This document shows, piece after piece, positions 53,691 to 61,922 of a DNA stretch of 64,000 nucleotides (the first letter of the stretch is position 1; each line of letters starts with the position of its first letter). Below the pieces are notes generated by a model. That model had not been told where the DNA came from. It did not search any database and saw only the letters and a program-made list of their open reading frames with translations. Both the position numbers and the translations under genes were made by a program. Origin of the DNA: Achromobacter marplatensis (GTDB lineage: Bacteria; Pseudomonadota; Gammaproteobacteria; Burkholderiales; Burkholderiaceae_B); NCBI RefSeq assembly GCF_002209535.1, contig NZ_NJIG01000004.1, positions 372,001 through 436,000 on the forward strand, read 5' to 3'.

Positions 53691-54608
53691 ATGAGTCGTA
53701 TAGGCGAACCGGAGATTGTATTTGTCGTCTCTACAGTCGCTCATGAACAGCCTCTGGTACTCACTATGGGATCTTCGGAGTCGCTGCCGTGGGAAAAAGT
53801 CTCGGCGCAGTTCCCCTCTTTATCCGCGCAAGTCCGCGCTTGGCTTGAACACCGGTTGAACACTTCTAGCAGCGTGGAGCAGTTGTATACCCATGCCGAA
53901 CGGTATCTCCTAGGAGAGCCGGAAGCCCCTGTCTTGTCGGTGAGCTATCTATCAAATATCCATCTATCGAAGACACCTGGACGCGACTGGAAATCTTGGT
54001 ATGACTACTTGCCCTGGGAGGATCGTCGTGAGAACGATACTAGGACGCCCTTCGACATCAGCGCGTTGGTATCCTCCCTAGAGCGGTGGTGTCCTACCGC
54101 GCGCTCTCCTCTACACCAAGCACGATTGCGCAATCGAATAGCGATCTTGTTTGGTTTGCCGCCCCATACGTGGCGAGAAGACCGGGCTCTCTCACGCTTG
54201 CAACTACTCCACGCGGCAGGCTTGATATCCGACATGGAAGGCGGCGCACTGCACGACCACACGGTCGCGGGGCGAGCAATGGAGCACGATCATCGCCGAA
54301 TACTGGCGACTGCGGTCTCCCGTGTACGGGCCAATTTGTTCAGTCACGTCATGCTCTTTAGCTTTGCTCCACCCAGATTCACATTGTTGGAATTGCAGCT
54401 AATTGCCGAGGCGGTTTTGGGGAGGCGTGTTCACAAACAGAACTTTCGCCGATGGGCTGAGCCTTATGTGGTTCCTGTGATTCCCAATGTGTCGCGCGGT
54501 TCACATGGCAGGCCTGCGCGCATGTTTTCTATTCGTGCTTCGGCTTATCGGGACGAGCCGGCAACCGGTCCGGCGCGCCCACGATCTGATAGAATTGTTT
54601 TCACTTAG
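53691..54608 (+). CDS. NrtR-like regulator: degenerate Nudix domain plus winged helix
   Basis: 305 residues. N-terminal ~150 residues follow the Nudix-like fold of NrtR regulators (IVFVVSTVAHEQPLVLTMG, later EQLYTHAERYL and PVLSVSYLSN); the catalytic REx2EE box is replaced by RAWLEHR, so it should bind rather than hydrolyse a ligand. C-terminal FTLLELQLIAEAVLGRRVHK-QNFRR ... HGRPARMFSI is the typical NrtR winged-helix DNA-binding domain. Known NrtR proteins repress NAD or sugar genes and sense ADP-ribose-type ligands. No NAD genes are nearby. Paired near-palindromes flank it. AGGAG site 10 bases upstream. Confidence 0.75.
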   Translation: MSRIGEPEIVFVVSTVAHEQPLVLTMGSSESLPWEKVSAQFPSLSAQVRAWLEHRLNTSSSVEQLYTHAERYLLGEPEAPVLSVSYLSNIHLSKTPGRDWKSWYDYLPWEDRRENDTRTPFDISALVSSLERWCPTARSPLHQARLRNRIAILFGLPPHTWREDRALSRLQLLHAAGLISDMEGGALHDHTVAGRAMEHDHRRILATAVSRVRANLFSHVMLFSFAPPRFTLLELQLIAEAVLGRRVHKQNFRRWAEPYVVPVIPNVSRGSHGRPARMFSIRASAYRDEPATGPARPRSDRIVFT

Positions 54609-54627
54609 TTCAAATCCCGCGTCGTAC

Positions 54628-54642
54628 TTACACCGATGTAAA
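54628..54642. promoter_or_regulatory. candidate NrtR-like operator, site 2
   Basis: On the minus strand TTTACATCGGTGTAA; the core TTACA-tcgg-TGTAA is a perfect inverted repeat. It lies 20 bases after the NrtR-like stop and about 357 bases before the GroEL-like gene. See site 1. I see no gene between 54609 and 54998. Confidence 0.55.
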
Positions 54643-54917
54643 CACTATTCCGCATCCTTCCTGGGTCTCGTCTTATGGAAGTTCGTCAGTTCCAGGCTGC
54701 CCGCTAGGGCGCCGTCTGACTCGATGTGGAACGCAACGCGGGTTTCTCGGCAGGTATTCCTCCCACCTCGCTTTTTCTTTCGTCGTGCACGCGCACGTCG
54801 ACGGCTGTCCGCTTCCCCCTTTTCTCTTCCTGATCAGACTTCCGCGCGCTGCAGTCCGGCTGCCGTTTCTTGACGTGCAGAACGAGGCTTCGAGATCCAG
54901 GTTCGTGGCATTCCGAT

Positions 54918-54929
54918 GATTACGTAATC
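54918..54929. promoter_or_regulatory. 12-bp perfect palindrome upstream of the GroEL-like gene
   Basis: GATTACGTAATC, 70 bases before the ATG at 54999. A plausible protein-binding site. It is not a CIRCE element (TTAGCACTC-N9-GAGTGCTAA is absent), so HrcA control is not indicated. Confidence 0.45.
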
Positions 54930-54998
54930 CGAGCGCGGATGTGCTCGGCTCGTTTCTGACTGGATGCCGTGTGTCTAACTCCTAATGCGGAGAACACG

Positions 54999-56609
54999 AT
55001 GTCAGAAAAAGAGATCGTTGTTGGTATCGATGCATTGATTCGCATCGCTCGCGGTGCGGAACGGATGGCCGGCGTGGCAGCGGTAACCCTTGGCCCGCGT
55101 GGCAGGCCGATCATTCTGGAACGCGCTCACGGAACCCCCATGATTTCCCGAGATGGCTACGAGGCAGCATGTTCTGTCGAATTTGAGGATCCTGTCGAGA
55201 ACCAAGGTGCGCAGACCTTGCTGCAGGCGGGTGCTCGATCAAGGGACCTCACCGGAGATGGCGCGACGACCGCGATGCTGCTGGCCAGCGCGACGCTGCA
55301 TGAATGCGTCAAGGCTATCGTGACCGGCGCAAATCCGGCGCAGGTGAAACAAGGCCTTGATCGCGCAACCGGGGCGGTTGTGGAGCATCTTCGCGATGCT
55401 GCTCAACCGTGCCGACAGTTGCCAGCGCTTGAGCGCTTGGCATGGGCTGTTTCGTATGGTGATCAAGGGGTCGCTAGCCTATCTGCCCAAGCCATTCTTG
55501 AATGCCCGGATCCTGGCGCTATCACGATAGAAACCGCAGAGCGAGTCCAGGACACCTTGCTTCGCCCGACAGGATTGCGCTGGAACGCCGGCCCATTGTC
55601 CTCCCGCTTCGCGTCGGACGCGATGCGAGGCATGGTCGTCCTGAACAATCCCTACATTGTCGTGTCGCAAGATCCCTTGGATAGCACGGAAGACATGGCG
55701 CTGATGCTGGAGCGTGCAGCGCCGCTGACGCAGCCATTGGCGTTCATCGCGCCTGCGATCTCGGCGCCTGTTTTGGCGATGTTGTTGTCGAGTCGGGCGT
55801 CTGGCTTGGTGAACTGTTGCGCCATTGGCGTTCCAGAGAACGCGCAATCCGAATGGCTGCAAGACATCGCCACGGTGTCAGGTGCAACGCTGGTCCAGCG
55901 CCTCACAGGACAGGGCCTTGGAGACTTGCGCATCGATCAATGGGGAATGGCCGAGCGCCTTGAATCCGGGCGGGGCACAACGCAAGCCGTTGGCATGTTG
56001 CCGCCCGAGGAGGACATGGTTAGAAGCCATATTCAAGTCATGCGTGCAAACCTGGAAGCAACACCCGACGCTACGCAACGCGAGCTGATCGGAGCGCGAA
56101 TTGCACGCTTGTCTCGCCAGGCTTGCACCCTGGCGCTGGCCGACATGGGCGATGAACACGGCCGTATGCGTGTGCATCTGGCTCAGAGAACCCTGCAGGT
56201 TTTGCGCGCCGCAATGCGTGAGGGCGTTGTGCCGGGAGCGGGCGTGGGTCTGGTCCGAGCGCGATCGTCGCTGAACGAATTGCAGCACGCCTCTCCTGAC
56301 GAGTCGGCGGGAGCGGAGGCCCTCCGTGTCGCACTTGTCCAGCCGTTGCTACGAATTGCCCGTAACGCCGGTGAGGCGCCGCACGTCGTTATGGAAGCGG
56401 TGGAACAAGGCGAGGGTGCTTTCGGCTTCGACGCGGAGCGCGGTGATTTTGGTGATCTGGCTGCGCGCAATGTGATAGACAGCGTGGATGTTGTCGTGAA
56501 CGCGGTGCGCGTCGCCACGCGCACCGCCGGTGTCTTGCTTGGGACCCTTTGCGCGGTCGTAGACGCGCCACAGCACGAGTTCGTAAGAACAGGGGAGGTA
56601 CATGACTGA
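54999..56609 (+). CDS. divergent GroEL/Cpn60 paralogue
   Basis: 536 residues, full-length Cpn60 (E. coli GroEL 548). N-terminal equatorial domain: VTLGPRGRPIILERAHGTP, Asp52 (SRDG) and GDGATTAM with Asp87 conserved. The later equatorial part keeps RAAMREGVVPGAGVGLVRA, but the ATP-hydrolysis residue Asp398 corresponds to Arg (segment VHLAQRTLQVLRAA against KARVEDALHATRAA). In the apical domain GYLSPYF is GPLSSRF, so two tyrosines used for substrate/GroES contact are lost. The C-terminal GGM tail is missing. No groES is adjacent. It is likely a specialised or inactive chaperonin. ATG preceded by GCGGAG. Overlaps the next gene by 8 bases. Confidence 0.9.
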   Translation: MSEKEIVVGIDALIRIARGAERMAGVAAVTLGPRGRPIILERAHGTPMISRDGYEAACSVEFEDPVENQGAQTLLQAGARSRDLTGDGATTAMLLASATLHECVKAIVTGANPAQVKQGLDRATGAVVEHLRDAAQPCRQLPALERLAWAVSYGDQGVASLSAQAILECPDPGAITIETAERVQDTLLRPTGLRWNAGPLSSRFASDAMRGMVVLNNPYIVVSQDPLDSTEDMALMLERAAPLTQPLAFIAPAISAPVLAMLLSSRASGLVNCCAIGVPENAQSEWLQDIATVSGATLVQRLTGQGLGDLRIDQWGMAERLESGRGTTQAVGMLPPEEDMVRSHIQVMRANLEATPDATQRELIGARIARLSRQACTLALADMGDEHGRMRVHLAQRTLQVLRAAMREGVVPGAGVGLVRARSSLNELQHASPDESAGAEALRVALVQPLLRIARNAGEAPHVVMEAVEQGEGAFGFDAERGDFGDLAARNVIDSVDVVVNAVRVATRTAGVLLGTLCAVVDAPQHEFVRTGEVHD

Positions 56610-56940
56610 ATTTAACCGAACCGTGTTCTGGGACCGTCTCGAGCACGAGTTGGCAGCGTTGAACGCTCAGCTTGACGACGCCAGGGAGGCCGCTTCGGTG
56701 GTGCATCTGGACCAATCCAGCGTTGGCCGCTTGACGCGAATGGATGCCATGCAACAGCAAGCGATGGCGCTTGATTTTCGGGAGCGCCTAGCCACACGGC
56801 AACGCAGGGTGGTCGCGGCGCTGCAGCGCGTGGAAAACGGCACATTCGGACTGTGCTGCCGGTGTGGTGAAGATATTGACCCGGCCCGTCTCGATGCGGA
56901 TGCAGCCACCGTCTTCTGCCAAGAATGCATGGAACCGTAA
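56602..56940 (+). CDS. TraR/DksA family zinc-finger protein
   Basis: 112 residues. Coiled-coil N-terminal half with VVHLDQSSVGRLTRMDAMQQ, the variant acidic tip seen in small DksA-like proteins, and a C-terminal Cys4 zinc finger CCRCGEDIDPARL ... FCQECM. Such proteins bind the RNA polymerase secondary channel and alter promoter response to stress. It is translationally coupled to the GroEL-like gene, so the two are produced together. Confidence 0.85.
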   Translation: MTEFNRTVFWDRLEHELAALNAQLDDAREAASVVHLDQSSVGRLTRMDAMQQQAMALDFRERLATRQRRVVAALQRVENGTFGLCCRCGEDIDPARLDADAATVFCQECMEP

Positions 56941-56991
56941 TGCGCGTGAAGACAGATGGCTGGTCGCGCATCCATCACTTCGGACTAACAG

Positions 56992-57639
56992 ATGCGTGAG
57001 CCAACTTTTGGTGGTCTTGTCGACGACGCGCTTGGGCCTAGTGATCTGCACCGCAAGCGGATTGAATACGTCAGGGGCTACATAGAACTTGTCGGCGCCC
57101 GCCGCGTGCTGGACCTGGGGTGCGGCGAAGGTGATCTCTTGTTGGCGCTTGCCTCAATGGAGCAGTTGGAACGATTGATCGGTGTGGACGTGAGCCGGCA
57201 GCGGCTCGGAATCTGCCGTGCCGCGCTGGATTCGATTACACCGGCCCCGGCGGCAGTCGTGGAGCTTGTCGCCGGGTCATACGCAGATGCTCGTGTGGCA
57301 TTTCCGGATATCGATGTCGCGATCATGCTGGAATCCCTGGAGCATTACTGTCCGCGCAGACTCTCACGCATTGAGAAGACGATTCTCGCTGGTTACCGCC
57401 CCAAGCGCCTTCTGATCTCTACGCCGAACAAGGGTTACGACATCGAGAAAGGTCTATCCATGCATCATCGACGCCATGCTGAGCACCATTTCGAGTGGTG
57501 TCAGGCACGCTTCAGAAAATGGGTGCAGGGCGTTGCGCTCCGGACCGGATACAAGGTGCGCCTTGATGGTATCTGGCGGCCAGACTCAACGTGGGAACCC
57601 ACAACTCAAATAGCAATTTTTGAAGCTATCACGGAGTAG
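56992..57639 (+). CDS. Hen1-type RNA 3'-terminal 2'-O-methyltransferase
   Basis: 215 residues corresponding to the catalytic domain of bacterial Hen1. SAM motif I DLGCGEGD (41-48). The metal-binding signature is present: ESLEH (Glu114, Glu117, His118) and RHAEHHFEW (161-169; canonical RHxDHxFEW), followed by FRKWVQGVALRTGY. Hen1 methylates the 2'-OH of RNA 3' ends and normally works with the RNA repair enzyme Pnkp to protect repaired tRNA. No Pnkp gene or Hen1 N-terminal domain is present here; only the methyltransferase half. It is 51 bases after the TraR/DksA gene and just before the cyclopropane synthase, on the same strand. Confidence 0.8.
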   Translation: MREPTFGGLVDDALGPSDLHRKRIEYVRGYIELVGARRVLDLGCGEGDLLLALASMEQLERLIGVDVSRQRLGICRAALDSITPAPAAVVELVAGSYADARVAFPDIDVAIMLESLEHYCPRRLSRIEKTILAGYRPKRLLISTPNKGYDIEKGLSMHHRRHAEHHFEWCQARFRKWVQGVALRTGYKVRLDGIWRPDSTWEPTTQIAIFEAITE

Positions 57640-57640
57640 C

Positions 57641-58828
57641 ATGAAGAATAATCACGTCTCCAAGACCGTAGCGTCGCTTCCTTCGCACGCCAGCACGCCG
57701 CCGATACGACGAGCGCGCGACACCTTGACCGCATTCTTGTCCGAGGCCGGGATAACGGTGAATGGACCCAACCCTTGGGATATCCAGGTGCACGATGACA
57801 GCGTGTTTGATCGTGTTTTGGCGAAGGGTAATCTTGGCTTGGGCGAAGCCTATATGGACGGGGCGTGGGATGCCGAGCAGCTTGACGCTTTCTTTCACCG
57901 CGTTCTGCGCGCCCGGCTGGACCAGCGTGTAGTTCCTGGGCGGTTATTGATCCACGCGCTTACGGTACGGCTGCTAAATCGGCAAAGCATGCGGCGTGCG
58001 TGGCAGGTAGGAAAGACGCATTACGACCTGGGAAATGACTTCTACACTGCAATGCTCGACCCGCGCATGACGTATACCTGCGCCTACTGGGATGGCGCGA
58101 ATGATCTCACCACCGCGCAGGAGCAAAAGCTGGACCTGATCTGCAGAAAGCTGGATCTTCGTCCCGGGATGCGCTTGTTGGATATTGGTTGCGGCTGGGG
58201 AAGCTTGATGGGTTTTGCCGCAGAGCACTACGGCGTACAGTGCGTGGGCGTAACTGTATCTAAAGAGCAGGCGCAATGGGCGCAGCATGCTTACGCAGGC
58301 CTGCCGCTGGAGTTTCGCTTGCAGGATTACCGCACGATAAATGAGCGATTCGATCGCATAGCCAGCGTGGGCATGTTCGAACATGTTGGACGAAAGAACC
58401 TGCGGACCTTTATGGAAGTGGCACACCGTTGCCTGCACGTCGATGGTCTGTTCTTGTTGCACACGATCGGCAAGAACCAGACGGACACCACGCCTGACCC
58501 CTGGATCGACAAGTACATTTTTCCTAACGGCGACCTCCCCTCAATTACCCAGATCGGTTCTGCTTCAGAGGGCCTGTTCGTCACGGAAGATCTGCACAAC
58601 TTCGGAGCGGATTATGACAAGACATTGATGGCTTGGTATCGAAATTTCGAACATGCCTGGCCCCGCTTCCAGGCTAAGTTGGGGCAACGGTTCTACCGGA
58701 TGTGGAGTTATTACCTGCTGTCGTGCGCGGGCGCATTCCGAGCGCGAGATATTCAGTTATGGCAATGGGTACTCACGCGCGATGGCTTGGAGGGAGGGTA
58801 TCGTCGGCCAACGCTCTCCGTTGTGTAA
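57641..58828 (+). CDS. cfa: cyclopropane-fatty-acid-phospholipid synthase
   Basis: 395 residues. THYDLGNDFYTAMLDPRMTY-TCAYW with the Cys of the active region, SAM motif LLDIGCGWGSLMGFAAEHYG, SVGMFEHVG and C-terminal YLLSCAGAFRARDIQLWQ, all typical of CFA synthase. It converts cis-unsaturated acyl chains in membrane lipids to cyclopropane chains, which raises tolerance to acid, heat and solvents. Start after ACGGAG, one base after the Hen1-like stop. Last gene of the GroEL-like operon; a chromosomal cfa may also exist. Confidence 0.92.
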   Translation: MKNNHVSKTVASLPSHASTPPIRRARDTLTAFLSEAGITVNGPNPWDIQVHDDSVFDRVLAKGNLGLGEAYMDGAWDAEQLDAFFHRVLRARLDQRVVPGRLLIHALTVRLLNRQSMRRAWQVGKTHYDLGNDFYTAMLDPRMTYTCAYWDGANDLTTAQEQKLDLICRKLDLRPGMRLLDIGCGWGSLMGFAAEHYGVQCVGVTVSKEQAQWAQHAYAGLPLEFRLQDYRTINERFDRIASVGMFEHVGRKNLRTFMEVAHRCLHVDGLFLLHTIGKNQTDTTPDPWIDKYIFPNGDLPSITQIGSASEGLFVTEDLHNFGADYDKTLMAWYRNFEHAWPRFQAKLGQRFYRMWSYYLLSCAGAFRARDIQLWQWVLTRDGLEGGYRRPTLSVV

Positions 58829-58938
58829 AAAGTCGGAGCGCCCTATCGGGGTAACAGCCGTGCTCCCGTTGACTCGCTGAAGGTGGTCTGTATAGCGCAC
58901 TAATGCAAAGACGATATTTCACATGCGTACTGCGTGAA

Positions 58939-59946
58939 TCACGTGTGAGTTGTTCGAACTACACATTGAATCCAAGCATCTTCCAAGCGACGCATGGCGT
59001 CATGCACCTGGTTCGGCGCCAAGTGCGCGTATCGCTCCGTCATTTCGATGGACGAATGCCCTAAAAGATCGCGCACGACCAACAATGGAACCCCTGCCAT
59101 TACTAGCCAAGATGCGCAAGTATGACGTAAATCGTGAATTCGAAAATCTTCAATCTTTGCCTTGCTGCAGAGAGTACGGAAGCTCTTCTGGATGGTACTT
59201 AAAGGTTTGGTGTGGTCTCGGGGGGATGGGAAGACCCAAGGCGATGCGGGGCAGTGCTCTGCGCGCCATGCGGCCATTGTGCCGAGGGCCTGAAGGGCCG
59301 GGGCGTTGAGTGGAATGACTCGGTGCTTCTTGGTTTTGGTGTCTTTACTTTCGAGGGTTATAAGTCGCTCCTCGATGCGGACGCGCTGCAGACGAAGCCT
59401 CAGTAGTTCGTTTCGCCGGCAGCCGGTGTGCAGTGCCAACTGGATAAACGAGGAGAGGTGCGGTCTTACCGCTATCGTCTGGGCTACAGAGATCATGCGC
59501 TGTGCCTCGCCCCGTGTGATCCACCTCGTCCTGCCTTCAGGTACCGGCAATGCCATACCGACGAGGGCATTCGGTAAGTTCAGTTCATGCAGGAAGTTGT
59601 ACCAATTGATTGCGGCACTCATGTCGTCCAGCTCGCGGTTGATCGTCGCCGGGCTGACGCCAGCCGTTTGCCGGAGGGTGATATATCGATGGATTGTGGA
59701 CCGCCTCAGACTGCGGACTGTGCGCCCTTTGAAGAAACGATCCAGCTGCAGTTGGCTGTACCGAAATCGCTCGGTATCCTTGCCGGAGGCTACGTAGGCC
59801 TGCATTACGGTGTCGAAAGTAGGATTGTCGTCGACAGTGCCGTCTTCTGCGTGGTTGTGCGCGGCATCGCTCACGGGATGGATCGGCGGACGCGCTGGGG
59901 CCAAAGTACGGGAAACGTGGTGAGCTGATGCGAGAGAATCGTCCAT
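58939..59946 (-). CDS. int: tyrosine recombinase integrase
   Basis: 335 residues. SAM-like core-binding domain (about 45-130) and catalytic domain with Arg in HTGCRRNELLRLR, HDLRHTCASW (His-x-x-Arg), LGHSS and the nucleophile Tyr in MTERYAHL. It lies about 240 bases from the tRNA-Pro attachment scar, pointing away from it, the normal geometry for an ICE integrase. It should catalyse integration into and excision from the tRNA-Pro(CGG) gene. The AT-rich stretch 60000-60060 between them probably holds arm sites and the promoter. Confidence 0.92.
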   Translation of the reverse strand: MDDSLASAHHVSRTLAPARPPIHPVSDAAHNHAEDGTVDDNPTFDTVMQAYVASGKDTERFRYSQLQLDRFFKGRTVRSLRRSTIHRYITLRQTAGVSPATINRELDDMSAAINWYNFLHELNLPNALVGMALPVPEGRTRWITRGEAQRMISVAQTIAVRPHLSSFIQLALHTGCRRNELLRLRLQRVRIEERLITLESKDTKTKKHRVIPLNAPALQALGTMAAWRAEHCPASPWVFPSPRDHTKPLSTIQKSFRTLCSKAKIEDFRIHDLRHTCASWLVMAGVPLLVVRDLLGHSSIEMTERYAHLAPNQVHDAMRRLEDAWIQCVVRTTHT

Positions 59947-60189
59947 GTTAGTGGCCGGCCGTTACGCGCAGGAAGCGCTCGGGGAATGGACACGAACGAC
60001 CGGTATTCGTAAATATTTAGAAAATGATGATAACATATTGACATGAATCGATATTTTCGCAAAGTTGCGGGTTCTTTTGGACGTAAGCGCTCAGAGCGCT
60101 TGCGGGATTTCGTCCTGGAATCGGGCCAGGGCGGAACCAAAGACGTATCGATTCAACAGCTGGGCGATTTTGCTCGCGCCGCGAAGACC

Positions 60190-60241
<52 letters not shown>

Positions 60242-60286
60242 TTGATGTGGTCGAATTTTTGAAAGTGTTTCCCGACACTTTTAGCT

Positions 60287-60321
60287 AAAAGCCGGTATCG
60301 CGCAAGCGGGCCGGCTTTTTT
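60287..60321 (+). terminator. Rho-independent terminator downstream of the tRNA scar
   Basis: AAAAGCCGG ... CCGGCTTTTTT with a 15-base loop. It probably served the original chromosomal tRNA-Pro gene. A second, weaker hairpin AAAGTG/CACTTT lies at 60262-60281. Confidence 0.8.
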
Positions 60322-60356
60322 GCGTTTGCTCTCCTTTCACATAGCGATCCAGGCGC

Positions 60357-60857
60357 TTACTCATCTGGGAACACGGGTTCCGCGCCTGCCTCTTCCAGAA
60401 GGTCGGCCAGCTCGTCGGCGCCTTTTTCGGTAGCCCAGGCCCAGGCGTTCCAGCCTTCGTTGTCGCGTACGTCTGCTTGGGCACCGTGGGCGAGCAGCAG
60501 CCGCGCGATATTCAGATTGCCACGCGCCGCGGCAGCCATCAACGGCGTGCCGCCGTCATCCATGACGGCGTCTACGTCAGCGCCCGCCTCCAGCAGCAAG
60601 GCGACCACGGCTTCTCGGTCCCAGCTTGCTGCTTGATGTAGCGCGGTCAGCCCGTGGCCGGCGCGGCAGGACAGGTTGGCGCCGTGGGCGAGCAGGACGC
60701 GGACGGCATCGGCCGCGCCATCTGTGGCGGCGCAGAACAGCGCGGTGCCGCCGAAGTCGTTGAGGGTGTTCACGGACGCGCCCAGCAGAAGCGCCTGTTC
60801 GATGGCCGCGGTGTCGTTCTTGCTCGCCGCGTGCAGGAGTTGTTGGTCTGGAGTCAT
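60357..60857 (-). CDS. ankyrin-repeat protein
   Basis: 166 residues, about four ankyrin repeats of 33 residues (for example GGTALFCAATDGAADAVRVLLAHGA, GLTALHQAASWDREAVVALLLEAGA, GGTPLMAAAARGNLNIARLLLAHGA). No signal peptide, so cytoplasmic and protein-binding. First gene on the presumed chromosomal side of the attachment site. The 290-base gap to the next gene holds nothing I recognise. Confidence 0.88.
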   Translation of the reverse strand: MTPDQQLLHAASKNDTAAIEQALLLGASVNTLNDFGGTALFCAATDGAADAVRVLLAHGANLSCRAGHGLTALHQAASWDREAVVALLLEAGADVDAVMDDGGTPLMAAAARGNLNIARLLLAHGAQADVRDNEGWNAWAWATEKGADELADLLEEAGAEPVFPDE

Positions 60858-61147
60858 AAGGTAGGTGGGTGTCGGGGAAAGCTGGTACGCGAACGTTACA
60901 CGGTGCGGTATGACCGCGGCGCAAGTCGGCCTGATTCGACGCGTTGATGGCCGGGCCCGTGCCAGTGCTGGCGGCCAGCGATCCGGGGATGACGGTCGGC
61001 CTCTGGTCGTTGGTGGCGCGGGCTACCTCGCTATTGCGGCCGCCAACGTGACATCTGGAGAGTCGGGTAGAGCTTCATGAGTTTCGGCCTGAATATGGCC
61101 GCAGCGGGATCGACGGTATGCCGGTCGCGGCGCTGGTTTCCCGGCAA

Positions 61148-61549
61148 TCAGACCGTCCAATCCTCCAGACGAAGGCCGGGTACGCGGGCGAACTCGCGGG
61201 TATTGTTCGTCACGAGGACGAAGCCTTGAGACCGGGCGTGAGCCGCAATCATTGCGTCGTAAGGACCGATGGGCGTGCCAATTTTTGCCAGTTCCGCCCG
61301 GAGCTGGCCGGTGTGGGCGGCAGCGGCGCGATCGTAGTCGAGGACTTCAAGGCGAGCCAGGAAACCCTCAACGACGGCTTGATTGTGCGCGGGTGCGGCT
61401 GATTTCTCCGCACCGTAGATGAGCTCCATTGCGGTGATCGTGCTTACGCACAATTGTCCTTGCCGCAGATTGAAGGCTTGCCGCACCGCATCCGGCTTGC
61501 TCTTGATCGTGAAAATGCAGATGTTCGTATCGAGCATGAACTTCAGCAT
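61148..61549 (-). CDS. vapC: VapC toxin (PIN-domain ribonuclease)
   Basis: 133 residues from ATG 61549. PIN-domain acidic residues are visible: Asp in MLDTNICI, Glu in MELIYGAE, Asp in IGPYDAMIAAHA and NNTREFARV near the end. VapC toxins cleave RNA, often initiator tRNA. Start overlaps the vapB stop (TGATG). Alternative start upstream in frame is inside vapB. Confidence 0.92.
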   Translation of the reverse strand: MLKFMLDTNICIFTIKSKPDAVRQAFNLRQGQLCVSTITAMELIYGAEKSAAPAHNQAVVEGFLARLEVLDYDRAAAAHTGQLRAELAKIGTPIGPYDAMIAAHARSQGFVLVTNNTREFARVPGLRLEDWTV

Positions 61550-61779
61550 CAGAAGCCCTCGCGTGTCTGATCGCCAGGCTGCTCGCGGTCGACCAGATAG
61601 TCGGTGGTCACCGATTCGCCGTCGAACCATGTGTCCCAACTTTCGCCGGAGGGCACCAGCAGACGTGCACGACCGATTGCGATGATGTCGACCCGCGTGA
61701 CGTCAGGCGGCAACGCGACGGCCTTAGGCAGGCGCACTGCCTGGCTGCGGTTGCTCTTGAAAACAGATCCTTGGTCCAC
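61549..61779 (-). CDS. vapB: VapB antitoxin
   Basis: 76 residues from a GTG at 61779 with AAGGAG upstream (an in-frame ATG at 61815 lies beyond the ribosome site). SNRSQAVRLPKAVALP is the AbrB/SpoVT-type VapB DNA-binding motif; the C terminus (SWDTWFDGESVTTDYLVDREQ) wraps the toxin. It neutralises VapC and represses the operon. Confidence 0.9.
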   Translation of the reverse strand: MDQGSVFKSNRSQAVRLPKAVALPPDVTRVDIIAIGRARLLVPSGESWDTWFDGESVTTDYLVDREQPGDQTREGF

Positions 61780-61792
61780 GGTATTCTCCTTG

Positions 61793-61813
61793 GGATATAC
61801 GCTTGGAATATAC
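61793..61813 (-). promoter_or_regulatory. candidate vapBC operator
   Basis: Direct repeats GGATATAC and GGAATATAC on the plus strand, 13 bases apart, just upstream of the vapB start. VapB proteins commonly bind such repeats for autorepression. Confidence 0.45.
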
Positions 61814-61922
61814 ATTGTAAGGTTGGCACCCGCCTGTACGCAATGAAGCCGATAGATGGCCCACTTGGCATTCAGCAGCCCTCGGTTTACTTTCGACGCT
61901 TATCAGCGACCGGAGCCATGCC

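Noticed and set aside
54487..54873. Frame overlapping the end of the NrtR-like gene and the gap before the GroEL-like gene
   Set aside because: Composition is Arg/Ser/Phe-rich without a motif, and it has no ribosome site; I treat the gap as regulatory.
54900..54998. CIRCE (HrcA) element before the GroEL-like gene
   Set aside because: The TTAGCACTC-N9-GAGTGCTAA pattern is absent; only the GATTACGTAATC palindrome is present.
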